64,000 nucleotides of DNA from positions 92,287,944 through 92,351,943 of the forward strand of contig CM045763.1 of the NCBI GenBank assembly GCA_025200525.1, read 5' to 3'. Numbering within the stretch: position 1 is the stretch's first letter; the number at the start of each line of letters is the position of its first letter. The stretch is from Camellia lanceoleosa. Lineage: Eukaryota; Streptophyta; Magnoliopsida; Ericales; Theaceae. The notes under the pieces were generated by a model that worked only from the letters and a program-made list of their open reading frames with translations, did no database searches and was not told where the DNA came from. Shown here one piece after another: positions 22,872-33,633 of this stretch. The position numbers and the translations under genes were made by a program.

Positions 22872-23704
22872 GGGTGAATTATACTAACGGTCCTTGTAGT
22901 TTGAGGCTTATGTCATTTTGATTCCTGCCTTTTCAATTATGATATATTTGACCATGAATTTTGAATCTTGTTCCAAATAAGGACAATTGAAGATACCATT
23001 TAATTTTCAAGGGCAAAACAGTCAATTTGATAAAATATAACTAATTTGACAAAAACAAATATCAAAAATATATTTTGGAATTTTTAAAAATTATTTCTAC
23101 CCACTAAAGATAAAATTATGTAAAATTGATAAATCTTTTAGACATTTATTTATTTTACTAAATTAATTTTTATTATGTGTATGGATGATAATCATGTAAT
23201 GGGTGGTTGTTTTTGTTTTCATTAAATTAGTTTCTATTTTTTCAAAAGTCAAATATGGCGACAACTTTGATATCATTATTAAACAAATCCATTAAATCAA
23301 AAAAAAAAAAAATCCAAAACTAAAAATATTTCATATATTAAATGTATCGATTACACAGTAAAAGTTTAACAACTACCCATTACATAATCATCATCTAAAC
23401 ATATAATAAAAAATAATTTGGTAAAATAAATAAATAATTATCTAAAAGATTTATCAATTTTACATAATTTTATCTTTGGAGTGTAGAAATAATTTTTAAA
23501 ATATTTTTTGACATTTATTTTTGTCAAATTAGTTTATATTTTATCAAATTGATGATTTTACCCTTGAAATTAAGCAATGGTATCTTCAATTGTCTTTATT
23601 TGAAACAAGATTCAAAATTTATGGTCAAATGTGTTACAATTGAAAAGTCAGAGACCAAAGTGACACGAGCCCTAAATTATAGGGACTATTAGTGTAATTT
23701 GCCC
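22872..23704. mobile_element. Foldback Mutator-like MITE with very long inverted repeats
   Basis: Perfect 9-bp direct repeats AAAAAATTA (22863-22871, 23705-23713) flank inverted ends GGGTGAATTATACTAACGG and GGGCAAATTACACTAATAG. The inverted similarity continues inward for about 400 bp per arm, through the pairs ATTGAAGATACCA/TGGTATCTTCAAT and CATGTAATGGGTGGTTG/CAACTACCCATTACATAAT, so the whole element can fold on itself. It is non-coding. The flanking repeat is AT-rich, so the duplication is somewhat less decisive than its length suggests. Confidence 0.8.
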
Positions 23705-23713
23705 AAAAAATTA

Positions 23714-26140
23714 AAAAGTTAATCAAAAAAATTAGTTCCCAATTTGTTATAAAAACTGGTTTTGTTAGGTTGATTTTGGGTAGTTTTTTTTTTTTTTTTT
23801 TTCTTGTGAAATTAGAAACTAGTTAAATATAAATAAACACACAAAAAAAATGAAATTCATATGAAAATATAAAAAAAATAATGAGTGTTTTCAAATTTTT
23901 TCATCAAACTACAATTTAAAAAAATTTAGAAAATAAATTCTCAAAATTTCCCCAGAAGAAACCTAAAACATCTAGAGCCTACTTAGGGGCGGGCATCAGT
24001 CTGTTGGCCCGCTCAGCACGACCCTATTTTTTAGGATTTGGCAAGGTTATTTTAGTTCATAGGCTAACATTTTCAGCCCAATATATTAATGGGCTGGATT
24101 TAAGATTTATACTTTCAACTCGACAAGGTCTGACCCACTATTAAATTAATTAATTATAATATAATAAAAAATATTTTTTTATTAGAATTTATACTTTATC
24201 TTTATTAATTTTATTAAAACTCACATTTCTGATGATATTTGATTGATTTTATTTAATAGATATTAATTTTATTAAAACTCACATTTCTGATGATATTTGA
24301 TTGATTTTATTTAATAGATCTTTCAATTTATATGCAAAATTCTTCAATTTCTAATGATGACATTATATTTATTTAAAAAATATAATTTGTGATTAAATTT
24401 AATCATGGAATATTTTTAAGAAAAATTTAACATATAGCCCGATTGATGAGTTTGGGATTTATAATTATTTTTTGGTCTAGGCTTGGGCAGTGTTAGAGGT
24501 CTGATGTTAGGGTCAGGGCAAGTTTGGGTAGACACAAAATCGCTTATTATATAGTGTCGGCCCAGCCCAATGAATGCCCACCCTTACTTGATAATTCACT
24601 AAGTCAATAATAATGAGATTGAGAAACATTAACTTAACCTACTTGGTAATGTTTATTTTTGTAATTTTTTATTTATATTTATATAATTTTTGAAAATTGT
24701 AAATAAAAATTATTTTGATTTTATTTATGTTTTCAAAAAAACTGTAAACAATTTACAAATTTTATAAACACAAAAAAATTGTTTCACTTGTTTAATTTTA
24801 TTTATTTTTTCATTTATTTCTCTTTCCCCCATTCTTTCCGGCCATTAGTAATTACTCATCACTATTATTTGCCACCATCATCGATGACCTTGACGGCTAA
24901 CTATCTCTTGTTTATTGCCAACCACTTCTTACTAACGATAATCACTTTTGATCACCGTTTTTGATCATTGACAAAGACAATTACTTTCACCGATGACTTC
25001 CCACGGCTAACAATTACCTTTGGTCACCGCCAACCACCTACCGCTAGTGGCAACAACCTTCAACTATTACTTTTAGCAGTAGCCACTCCTTCAATGGTTG
25101 ACAACCATATTTAGATACTATCTCCAACTATTAATAACTACCTTTTGTAACTGTTCAATTTTACTTATTTTTAAAATAAAATTTTAAGGTACTTACGTGT
25201 CAAATATAATTTTTATCCAAAATAAATATACCATATTTAGGAGTTGTTTAGAATGATCTAAATAAGTACATTTTTTGACTTTTTATAAAATATGAGTTGG
25301 ATATGGATTGAGTTTAAAGTAATGTGTTAGGGAAGTGATGTGACTTAAATAAGATAATGTAACTTAAATAGGATAGTGACTTTTTGACTTTTTAATTTTT
25401 TTAGATCATGTCAAACAAAGCCTTAATATTTTTTTTTGTAATTTTCAAATATTTAAAACGGAGAGCATCTGGTGTGGGGTATTGGCGTAGAGTTGGGGCA
25501 CATGTGGCAATGCCCAAGACCACTACATAATTTTTCGTTGGCGTAAGAGGCTCACGGTCCACGTCAAGAGTGATCAGCCTCGTCAACTGATGATGCGTGA
25601 TTTTCGGTAGAGATAGAAAGCGGCACGCGACTTGATCTACCAAAATAAAAAAATAAAAAATAATTTTATTACACACATTCCAAATCATATAGGAGTACAT
25701 TTTTATGTCATTTACCTATTTAATTATGGTATTATTTTAAAATATTTAGTTATAAAATTTTTATATTTTATTATAATTTTTTTTAATTATGACTCAAAAA
25801 ATATAAAATTATGTCATTTTTTCTGTAATTATAAAGTGCATATAGTACATTTTTTCAATAATAAAAGATTAATTATACTTTTTACCCCCATAATTTAAAT
25901 TTTACTTTAATCTTTATCATTTTAATTTGAATAATTTGATCTCCATGCGTTAAATCTAGTTTTAATTTGATCATTTGATCTAAATTGAAAGTCAAAACAT
26001 AATTTTGAGGCATTTGTATATTTGTAAAGGTTTTAATTTGTTTCTTCTTTCAAAATTTAAAATTAAAATGAATATTTTTTTTAGACATTTGTCAATTTTT
26101 TAAGGTGTACACACAGTAAAAATTAACAAAATTGAAATTA
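23714..26140. other. AT-rich spacer, no gene seen
   Basis: It contains a hAT-like segment (23984-24586), a C/A-rich low-complexity stretch (24820-25130), a foldback-like segment (25245-25425), and a less AT-rich island (25455-25640) with no convincing frame. Confidence 0.5.
23984..24586. mobile_element. Possible hAT-type MITE, TAGGGGCGGGCAT ends
   Basis: TAGGGGCGGGCATCAGTCTG at the left is mirrored by TAAGGGTGGGCATTCATTGG (inverted) at the right. The interior contains an approximately 60-bp tandem duplication (24200-24319, unit with AAAACTCACATTTCTGATG). No matching 8-bp duplication is visible, so the assignment rests on the ends only. Confidence 0.5.
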
Positions 26141-26279
26141 ACCTCGTTTGGGAACATGCTATTTTAGTAACTTTTTGGCTTTTTACGAAAAGATGTGCAG
26201 AAAAGTAGAGAGGTGATGTGACTAGTTTTAGTTGGCTTTTTGACTTTTTGGCTAAAATAGTTAGTCCCCAAACGAGGCT
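26141..26279. mobile_element. 'GTTTGG' foldback MITE, best copy
   Basis: This 139-bp element has ends ACCTCGTTTGGGAACATG and GCCTCGTTTGGGGACTAA (inverted), followed on both sides by the shared motif CTATTTTAG and CTTTTTGGC-type inner repeats. No coding capacity. Confidence 0.68.
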
Positions 26280-28904
26280 ATTATCAAAGCGAAATTTTGG
26301 TCAAACTATAGGGGTGAAAAATGTAATTAACCTAAAATAATAATAAAGATTAATTACAAATATAACTCTTGAAATTTACTTAAAATAAATATTATATTTG
26401 TGATTTTGAAAATTATAAATATCTTCTCGTTAGAATTTGTCATTCTGCGTTGTTTTAGAAATTGGTTATTTTCGTTGATTTTTTTTTACATTTTCTAAAA
26501 AGATATGTAGAAAAATAAATAAAAGAGTTGACCTTTTGTATTGATTTTTTTGGGACTATTTTAGGTTTCATTTGGAAAGTTGGGTTGGCTTTTGGGCTAT
26601 TTTCAGGTTAAAAAGTTCAATTTAATTGGTTTTTTTAGTTATTTTGACTTTTGTGAAGAAAAAAAATAGTGAAATGATTATAATTTAGATGTGACATTTT
26701 ATCTTATTAACTTTTTAGTCTATTTTATTTTTTTGGGGGGCTAATTTAGCCAAAAAATTAAAAAAACTTTCATACCGATCGACACCTTAGTAAGGGTTGT
26801 TTTGGAAAGTTAGTTAAAAATTGACTTATTGATTTTTAAATTTTTTTTTTGAAAAAACGTATAAAAAATTAGAAAAAGTGATCTAACTCAAATAGTTCCG
26901 TTACAAGGCCCGAAATACCCAACGGCTCGAATGGCTCGAAATGGTTTTCCTCCGAAATTTTGATGCACGTTCTGCACAAAGTAATGAAATGAAACAAAAA
27001 ACATCTTCATCAACAAAAAAAAATCAAAAAAAAGAAGAGGAAGAAGAAGAATCAGATCCAGATCAGCCCAAAAACATCTTCATCAACAACATCTTCATCA
27101 TCAGCACATCATCAACTTTAAAAAAAAAAAAATCAGAAAAAAGAAGAGAAAGAAGAAGAATCAGATCAGCCCCAAAACATCTTCATCAACAACATCTTCA
27201 TCATCAACTAGAAAAAAAAAAAAAAAAAAAAAAACGACGAAAGAAGAAGAGTCAAATCTTCATCATCAACACATCATCAACTAGAAAAAAAAAAAAATTA
27301 GAAAAAAGAAGAGGAAGAAGAAGAATGAGGAAGAAGAAGAATCAGATCCAGATCAGCCCAAAAACATCTTCATCAACATATCATTATCAACACATCATTA
27401 TCAGCCCAAAAAAAAAAAAAAAAGAATCAGATCTAGATCCGATTCAACTTCAGCTCCGATCACCGCTATGACTGTCTTCTTCTCTTCATCCTCCTTTTCC
27501 CCATCTTTTCTCCTTATTCTCTCTTCCTCTTCTCTTCTCTCATTTCCTTTCTCTTCTTCAAAAATTCAAAAGGAAGAAAAAGAAAAAAAAAAAAAGGCAA
27601 GAAAAGGAAGAAAAAAAAAAGAAGCAGGAAAAAAAAAATGAAACCGACGTTGTTTTGGGTTTTGAGCCAAATTCGAGCCATTGATTTCGGGCTCTCAAAT
27701 AATTTTCTAACTCAAAATAAGTTAAAAGTTGGCTTTTAGTCAATTTCCCAAATTGAGCCTAAGTTGCCAAAAAATGCCTCAATATAGTTGATAGAAAAAT
27801 GTTTGGGAGCACTAATTAGTGCTCCCACTAATTAGGTGGCAGTGGCTCCCGCTAGTAATGATGTAATATTTTAGTCTTGGAGTTGTATTTTTTTTTTTTT
27901 TTAATGCATTAGTGCTATTAGTGGTGGTGTTTTTAGTAAGATAAATCATTGTTGATAGTTGATAGAAAAAATAAAAAATATTATAATTGTCCTCTTATAT
28001 AACAGTATTAGAATTATCAATTGAAATATATTAGTGATGTTATTAAAAACTTTTAATTGAATTGACAATTGATTAATAAAAATAATGATTTATTATACGA
28101 TTAAAATTTTAAGAGACATAATATAATTTTTTTAATCACAAAAGATAATAATTATTTAAAACATATTTCAATGAGCATATTTGTAATTTACGTTACAATA
28201 ACAACAATCTATCCATACTATTATATGAAGTTAATGGTTGATTTGGTATCTTCAACCTTTTATTTTTAGTAGTAGTTTGGTAATAGAATTTTTTAGTTAG
28301 TTTTTTTACTTGTTTAGTTTGGGACTAAAAGTTTGTTTGACTTGATTTTTTTGAGTTTTTTAATTTTTATAAAAAAGTTAAATGATTATAATTTAAATTT
28401 TATTAACTTATTTAGCCTATTTTATTTTTGTGATTTTTTAGCGAAAAGCTGATTGTCAAACAAAGCCTAATATTAATTTTACCTTCAACAATTCTAATAT
28501 ATATTTTTTAAAGATAAAATATAATTTCTCACGTACAAAACAATTAAAACTACTTTTTTAAATATATATTACTATTTTGGCACACAGTATGTGTATTTTT
28601 TTCGGTAAATAAAAAGGTAAATTACACTATTTCTTTTGAAATTTGAAAAAAAAAAATATTTAAAAAGATTTTAATTCATATATCATTTATTTTCAATTTT
28701 ATCAATATTTCGTTAGTTATATAGATTAAAAAAAAATGATATTACTATCTTTTTAACTTAAATATATATTTAATTAATTTATTTTTGTATTTATATATAT
28801 TTTTTGCAGTAATTTCGACATGTTTAACCTTATTCAACAGTAAATGTAATTATGTTAAAATTATAAAATATTATTATATTTTCTCAATAATGAAGGGAGG
28901 CAAT
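26280..28904. other. AT-rich spacer with composite elements, no gene seen
   Basis: Contains the composite at 26795-27759, a foldback-like segment at about 28238-28468 (ends GGTTGATTTGGTA and TGTCAAACAAAGCC), and long AT-rich stretches. Confidence 0.5.
26795..27759. mobile_element. Composite foldback element around a GAA-rich repeat
   Basis: Inverted ends (GGGTTGTTTTGGAAAGTTAG on the left, AGGCTCAATTTGGGAAATTG inverted on the right) enclose about 870 bp. The interior contains four or five imperfect repeats of a unit with GAAGAAGAAGAATCAGATCC and CATCTTCATCAAC, plus CT-rich sequence. An open frame of 176 codons (26941-27471) is low-complexity Lys/Glu/Arg-rich repeat translation and I do not call it a gene. 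Confidence 0.45.
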
Positions 28905-30100
28905 CTATACTATATATTAAGCAAAAGGGGATTTTTAACCCCAAGGCCTGTGGGAGCCCCAATCTCCTAATCCTAATTTTCTAATTTTTTGATTTTAAAA
29001 AAAAAAAAACCTCAGTATTTATTGACTTCTCCCAACCCACAATCCCTTTTGACTTCTCTCATAATTATTGCAACACCCTTTTCAATCTCTCTCATACACT
29101 ATGATTACACACACACAAAAAAAAAAAAAAAAAAGATATAACATCTAAATTTGAATTATGATTTAATAATATAATTATGTATTTTTTTATGTATATCTAT
29201 CAAAATTTTAAATCACTTAATGAGACAAATTAATTAATTTTTCAAAATTATTGATTTTTAATTTACAAAATAGATTAAAAAAAACTATTGACTGATTTAT
29301 TTATTTAATAACAAAAATTATTTCATAATTTATTCCAACCCAACCTCAGTATTTACTGACTTCTCCCAACCCACAATCCCTTTTGACTTCTCTCATAATT
29401 ATTGCAACACCCTTTTCAATTTCTTTCATACACTATGGTTACACAAAAAAAAAAAAAAGAAAAAAAAAAAAGAAGAAGAAGATAAGAATTTAGCTATAGA
29501 TCTCAAAAAGATATAACATCTAAATTTGAATTATGATTTAATAATATAATTATGTATTTTTTTATATATATCTATCAAAATTTTAAATCACTTAATGGAC
29601 AAATTAATCAATTTTTCAAAATTATTGATTTTTAATTTACAAAATAGATTAAAAAAAACTATTGACTGATTTATTTATTTAATAATAAAAATATTTCATA
29701 ATCTCTCCCTCCTAATCTCTCTCACAAATTTTCAAAAAAAAATATTAAAACTTGCATTCATTTTCTCTTCCCAAAAAAATCAGATAATATTTTCTATTAA
29801 AGTTGTAGATATCTACCTATATTTTATATATTATATTATAACATAACAAAAAAAAACTAAAAAAAAAAAATCTTTAAAGTTTATCTAAATAAACTTTAAA
29901 TCAATAAAACTCATATGTTTATCACATATCTAACTCACATCATAACTTACCTAAATAATAATAATTAAAAACAAATGAAAACCACAGATAAATTAAATTT
30001 TTAAAAAAGATACCTACAACTCCATTTTAAATAAATTTTAAAAAAAATATCCAAATAGAAACCACACAAAAACAAAAATAAAAATAAAAATAAAAAGATA

Positions 30101-30135
<35 letters not shown>

Positions 30136-30136
30136 A
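30101..30136. repeat. (TATC)n microsatellite at a Helitron junction
   Basis: A TATC repeat leads directly into a Helitron 5' end. The same arrangement is seen at 13648-13673 and around 10780. Confidence 0.85.
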
Positions 30137-30477
30137 TCTATACTATATATTAAGCAAAAGGGGGTTTTTAACCCCCAAGGCCTATGGGAGCTTCAATATC
30201 CCAATCTAAATTTTTTAAATTTTTTATTTAAAAAAAAAAAACTCAGCATTTATTGATTTGGTCAAAATCCCCTGATCAGCATTTAAAATCCCCTTATACA
30301 AATAATTATAGATACAATTCGTGTATAGTTACTGCTGTACCATTTTCAACTTCCCCCATACACTATGGTTAGTGATAAGAATAAAATCTTAAAAAACATA
30401 ATTTATATATTAAAAAAAATCTAAAACAAATATAAATATCTATAATTATCCCGTGCATAGCACGGGTGATAGGCTAG
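30137..30477 (+). mobile_element. Complete 341-bp Helitron unit
   Basis: 5' end TCTATACTATATATTAAGC. 3' end with the perfect hairpin CCCGTGC-ATA-GCACGGG (30450-30466) and CTAG (30474-30477). The next unit begins at the very next base. Confidence 0.85.
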
Positions 30478-31139
30478 TCTATATATTAAGCAAAAGGGTC
30501 TTTTAAAACCTAAGGCATGTGGAAGCTCCAACATGTCAATTCTAATTTCTTGATTTTTTAATATTTTTTTTAAAAAAAATTCAAAGATTGTAATAATTAC
30601 ACTATTGATTACAATAAACACTTAATTTATAATAATTACACTTATTAAATGAATAACGCAATAAATGAAATCTTAATTTCCTTACTTTTTGCATCTCCAA
30701 GATTTAATATTTTTTTTTAAAAAAATTGACTTGGTGATTGGTGATTGGTTCAAAGATTGTAATAATTACACTATTGATTACAATAAACACTTAATTGATA
30801 ATAATTACACTTATTAAATGAATAACGCAATAAATGAAATCCTAATTTTCTTACTTTTTGCATCCCCAAGAAACCCATGTAATTATTGTGTAAATGTCTC
30901 TTAAATAAATAAATAAACACTTATTAAATTCTTTCAAATTCCTCGGTCAAACCCCATGTATTTAATTTATATATTATGTAATTATTGTGTAAATGCCTCT
31001 TAAATAAATAAATAAACACTTATTAAATTCTTTCAAAGTCATCGGTCAAACCCCATGTATTTAATTTATATATTAAAAAAAATGAAAACAAATATAAATA
31101 TCTATAATTATCCCGTGCATAGCACGAGTGATAGGCTAG
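30478..31139 (+). mobile_element. Complete 662-bp Helitron unit, second subfamily
   Basis: 5' end TCTATATATTAAGCAAAAGG, immediately after the CTAG of the previous unit. 3' end with hairpin CCCGTGC-ATA-GCACGAG and CTAG at 31136-31139. Another 5' TCTATATATTAAGG follows at once. The interior differs from the first subfamily and contains blocks GTGATTGGTTCAAAGATTG and TTACACTTATTAAATGAATA that recur through 31140-32110 and 45.6-46.9 kb. Confidence 0.82.
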
Positions 31140-32285
31140 TCTATATATTAAGGAAAAGGGTCTTTTAAAACTCAAGGCTTGTGGAACCTCCAACATGCCA
31201 ATCCTAATTTCTTGATTTTTTAATATTTTTTTTAAAAAAATTGACTTGGTGATTGGTTCAAAGATTGTCATAATTACACTATTGATTATAATAAATTCAA
31301 AAATTGTAATAATTATACTATTGATTACAATAAACACTTAATTTATAATAATTACACTTATTAAATGAATAACGCAATAAATGAAATCCTAATTTTCTTA
31401 CTTTTTGCTTCCCCAAGAGACCCATGTAATTATTGTGTAAATGCCTCTTAAATAAATAAATAAACACTTATTAAATTCTTTCAAACTCCTCGGTCAAACC
31501 CCATGTATTTAATATATATATTATGTAATTATTGTGTAAATGCCTCTTAAATAAATAAATAAATACTTATTAAATTCTTTCAAACTCCTCAGTCAAACCC
31601 CATGTATTTAATATATAGATTTAATTTATATATTAAAAAAAATGAAAACAAATATAAATATCTATAATTATCCCGTGCATAAGGGTCTTTTAAAACCCAA
31701 GATTTGTGGAAGCTCCAACATGTCAATCCTAATTTTCTGATTTTTTAATATTTTTTTAAAAAAAAATTAACTTGGTGATTGGTGATTGGTCCAAAGATTA
31801 TAATAATTACACTATTGATTACAATAAAACACTTAATTTATAATAATTACACTTATTAAATGAATAACGCAATAAATGAAATCCTAATTTCTTTACTTTT
31901 TGCATCCCCAAGATTTAATATTTTTTTAAAAAAAAATTGACTTGGTGATTGGTGATTGGTTCAAAGATTGTAATAATTACACTATTGATTACAATAAACA
32001 CTTAATTTATAATAATTACACTTATTAAATGAATAACGCAATAAATGAAATCCTAATTTCCTTACTTTTTGCATCCCCAAGAGACCCATGTAATTATTGT
32101 GTAAATGCCTCTTCATCCGACATCTCTCTCTCTAAAAATCTCAAATTTTTTCTCTCCGAAAAGAAGGTTGAAGAAGAAGACTTTGAGGAAGAGCAATGAC
32201 ACCCTTTGTCTCTCTCAGTATAAAAGAGGAATGATTCAGTCCGTCGCAGTCTCTTAAGAAGCTGCGATACGTATATATATATATA

Positions 32286-32824
32286 CTAGCCTATCACCCG
32301 TGCTATGCACGGAATAATTATAGATATTTATATTTGTTTTCAATTTTTTAATATATAAATTAAATATATAAATTAAATACATGGAATTTGATCGAAGAGT
32401 TTCTAAGTCTTTTTGACTTCTCCAATAATTGATTTTGTTTAAAAAACAAAACCCCAACATTTAATGAACTCTCCTAAATCTTTTTGACTTCTCCAATAAT
32501 TCCAATAATAATTGAATTCTTCAAGCTTGAGCATTGATTTTTTTTTTAAAAAACAAAACTCCAACACTTAATGAATTCTCCCAAGTCTTTTTGACTTCTC
32601 CAATAATTCCAATAATAATTGAATTCTTCAAGCTTGAGCTTTTAAAGATCAGTCTCCACTTCCTCTCTGTGAAATTGCCAATTAATTTACATTCCTCTCT
32701 GTGAAACTGCCGTTTTCCATGGAGCTTGACAAGGACTAAGAAGCCAGACACATACCTATTGCAGTCTCCTCCTCCACAGGTAATCTTCTCTAAAACTCCT
32801 CAAATTAAAAAATGCTATTCTTTC
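32286..32824 (-). mobile_element. Inverted Helitron unit carrying non-repeat sequence, split by TE-B
   Basis: CTAGCCTATCACCCGTGC (32286 on) is the reverse complement of the Helitron 3' end, so this unit points leftwards. It continues after TE-B from 44396, where inverted copies of the second-subfamily blocks occur up to about 45.6 kb. Between them, 32640-32824 holds sequence not seen elsewhere in the arrays, ending CTCCTCCACAGGTAATC, which looks like a gene 5' region with a splice donor. The 5' end of the unit is not clear. Confidence 0.6.
32820..32824. repeat. Target site duplication of TE-B, left copy
   Basis: CTTTC, repeated exactly at 44396-44400. A 5-bp duplication is what Ty3/gypsy integrase makes. 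Confidence 0.9.
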
Positions 32825-33624
32825 TGAGAGAGTAATTTATATTTAAATTTGGCCGAGCTAAATGAAATGGGCCGAGCTGGGCCAAGCCAAGTAAAGGGCC
32901 GGTTTGGGCCGCACTACGAAGGTCCGAATAGAATGACCATATAAGTTACTCCGGTCTGGAGAGGTAGTATTGCAAATAGACCGGTCTCACAGCCGAGACA
33001 ATTAGCACGGTTGCGTGGGGCCTTATTTGTACTTCGGTTGAGAGATGTGTTGATTGAAGTTCGGTCTTCAGTGGTGAGTTCGGTCGAGGCGTGTGAAAAC
33101 CGAGGTGTGCCACGCCCTTGAGAGGCTTTGGTTCTAAAGATAGTTCGACTTAAACTCTCTTATGGTACGCTCAGTCTTAATATGGGAACCGAGGTAAGGG
33201 AAAGAGAAGTAAGTGCCTAACTAACATGTTACTTCGGTCTTGAAGTAGTTCGGCCATAAGAAGAACCATCTCACTTGGTTTAAGCAGTGAGGGGGATGTT
33301 GGAGGATAAACATTATCTTCCAGGAGTATGAATCCTAGGAGGACTCTACATGGAAGAGTAAGAGTCCTACCAGGATTGTGCCACGCGAAACCTATATAAG
33401 CTCACCAATATCACCTTTGGAGAGGTAATGCAATTTTGGCTTTCTGAATACACAGAGTTTTTGCCTATTTGACAATCTTTCTGACTTAGGCATCGGAGAG
33501 GTTTCCGACACCCACCCGCCGGCTAGCTCACGTTTGTGTTTTCAGGTGATAAAGCGACGTCGTACAGAGGAACGCAGACTTGATCAACAGGATTATACGA
33601 GAAGGTATATTTCTTTCCCGTACA
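32825..33624 (+). repeat. 5' LTR of TE-B
   Basis: Starts TGAGAGAGTAATTTATATTT and ends TTTCTTTCCCGTACA. Rich in CGGTC/CCGAG motifs. Carries the promoter TATA at 33393. Confidence 0.95.
33393..33399 (+). promoter_or_regulatory. TATA box of TE-B 5' LTR
   Basis: CCTATATAAGCTCACC, about 225 bp before the LTR end; conserved in the 3' LTR at 44164-44170 and, as TATAAAA, in TE-A. Likely start of the genomic transcript about 30 bp downstream. Confidence 0.7.
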
Positions 33625-33626
33625 AT

Positions 33627-33633
33627 TGGCGCC
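33627..33633 (+). other. Remnant of TE-B primer-binding site
   Basis: Only TGGCGCC remains after the LTR and 2-nt spacer. The next base belongs to sequence that in TE-A lies 108 bp further on, inside gag. The full site is present in TE-A. Confidence 0.8.

Larger units (their letters stand above)
28905..32824 (+). mobile_element. Helitron array 2, left part
   Basis: Starts A|TCTATACTATATATTAAGC at 28905. The first block (28905-30136) is a relative of 8487-10796. Then come two complete units in exact head-to-tail contact (30137-30477 and 30478-31139), a further unit from 31140 with its 3' end cut off (truncated hairpin at 31671-31680 fused to another unit's GGGTCTTTTAAAACC start), and an inverted unit whose 3' end is at 32286. 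TE-B interrupts the array at 32824; it continues at 44396. Confidence 0.82.

Noticed and set aside
23984..24586. Firm hAT call
   Set aside because: Ends look right but the 8-bp flanks do not match, so it is kept only as a low-confidence feature.
26941..27471. 176-codon Lys/Glu/Arg-rich open frame
   Set aside because: Low-complexity repeat translation; recorded only as a repeat.
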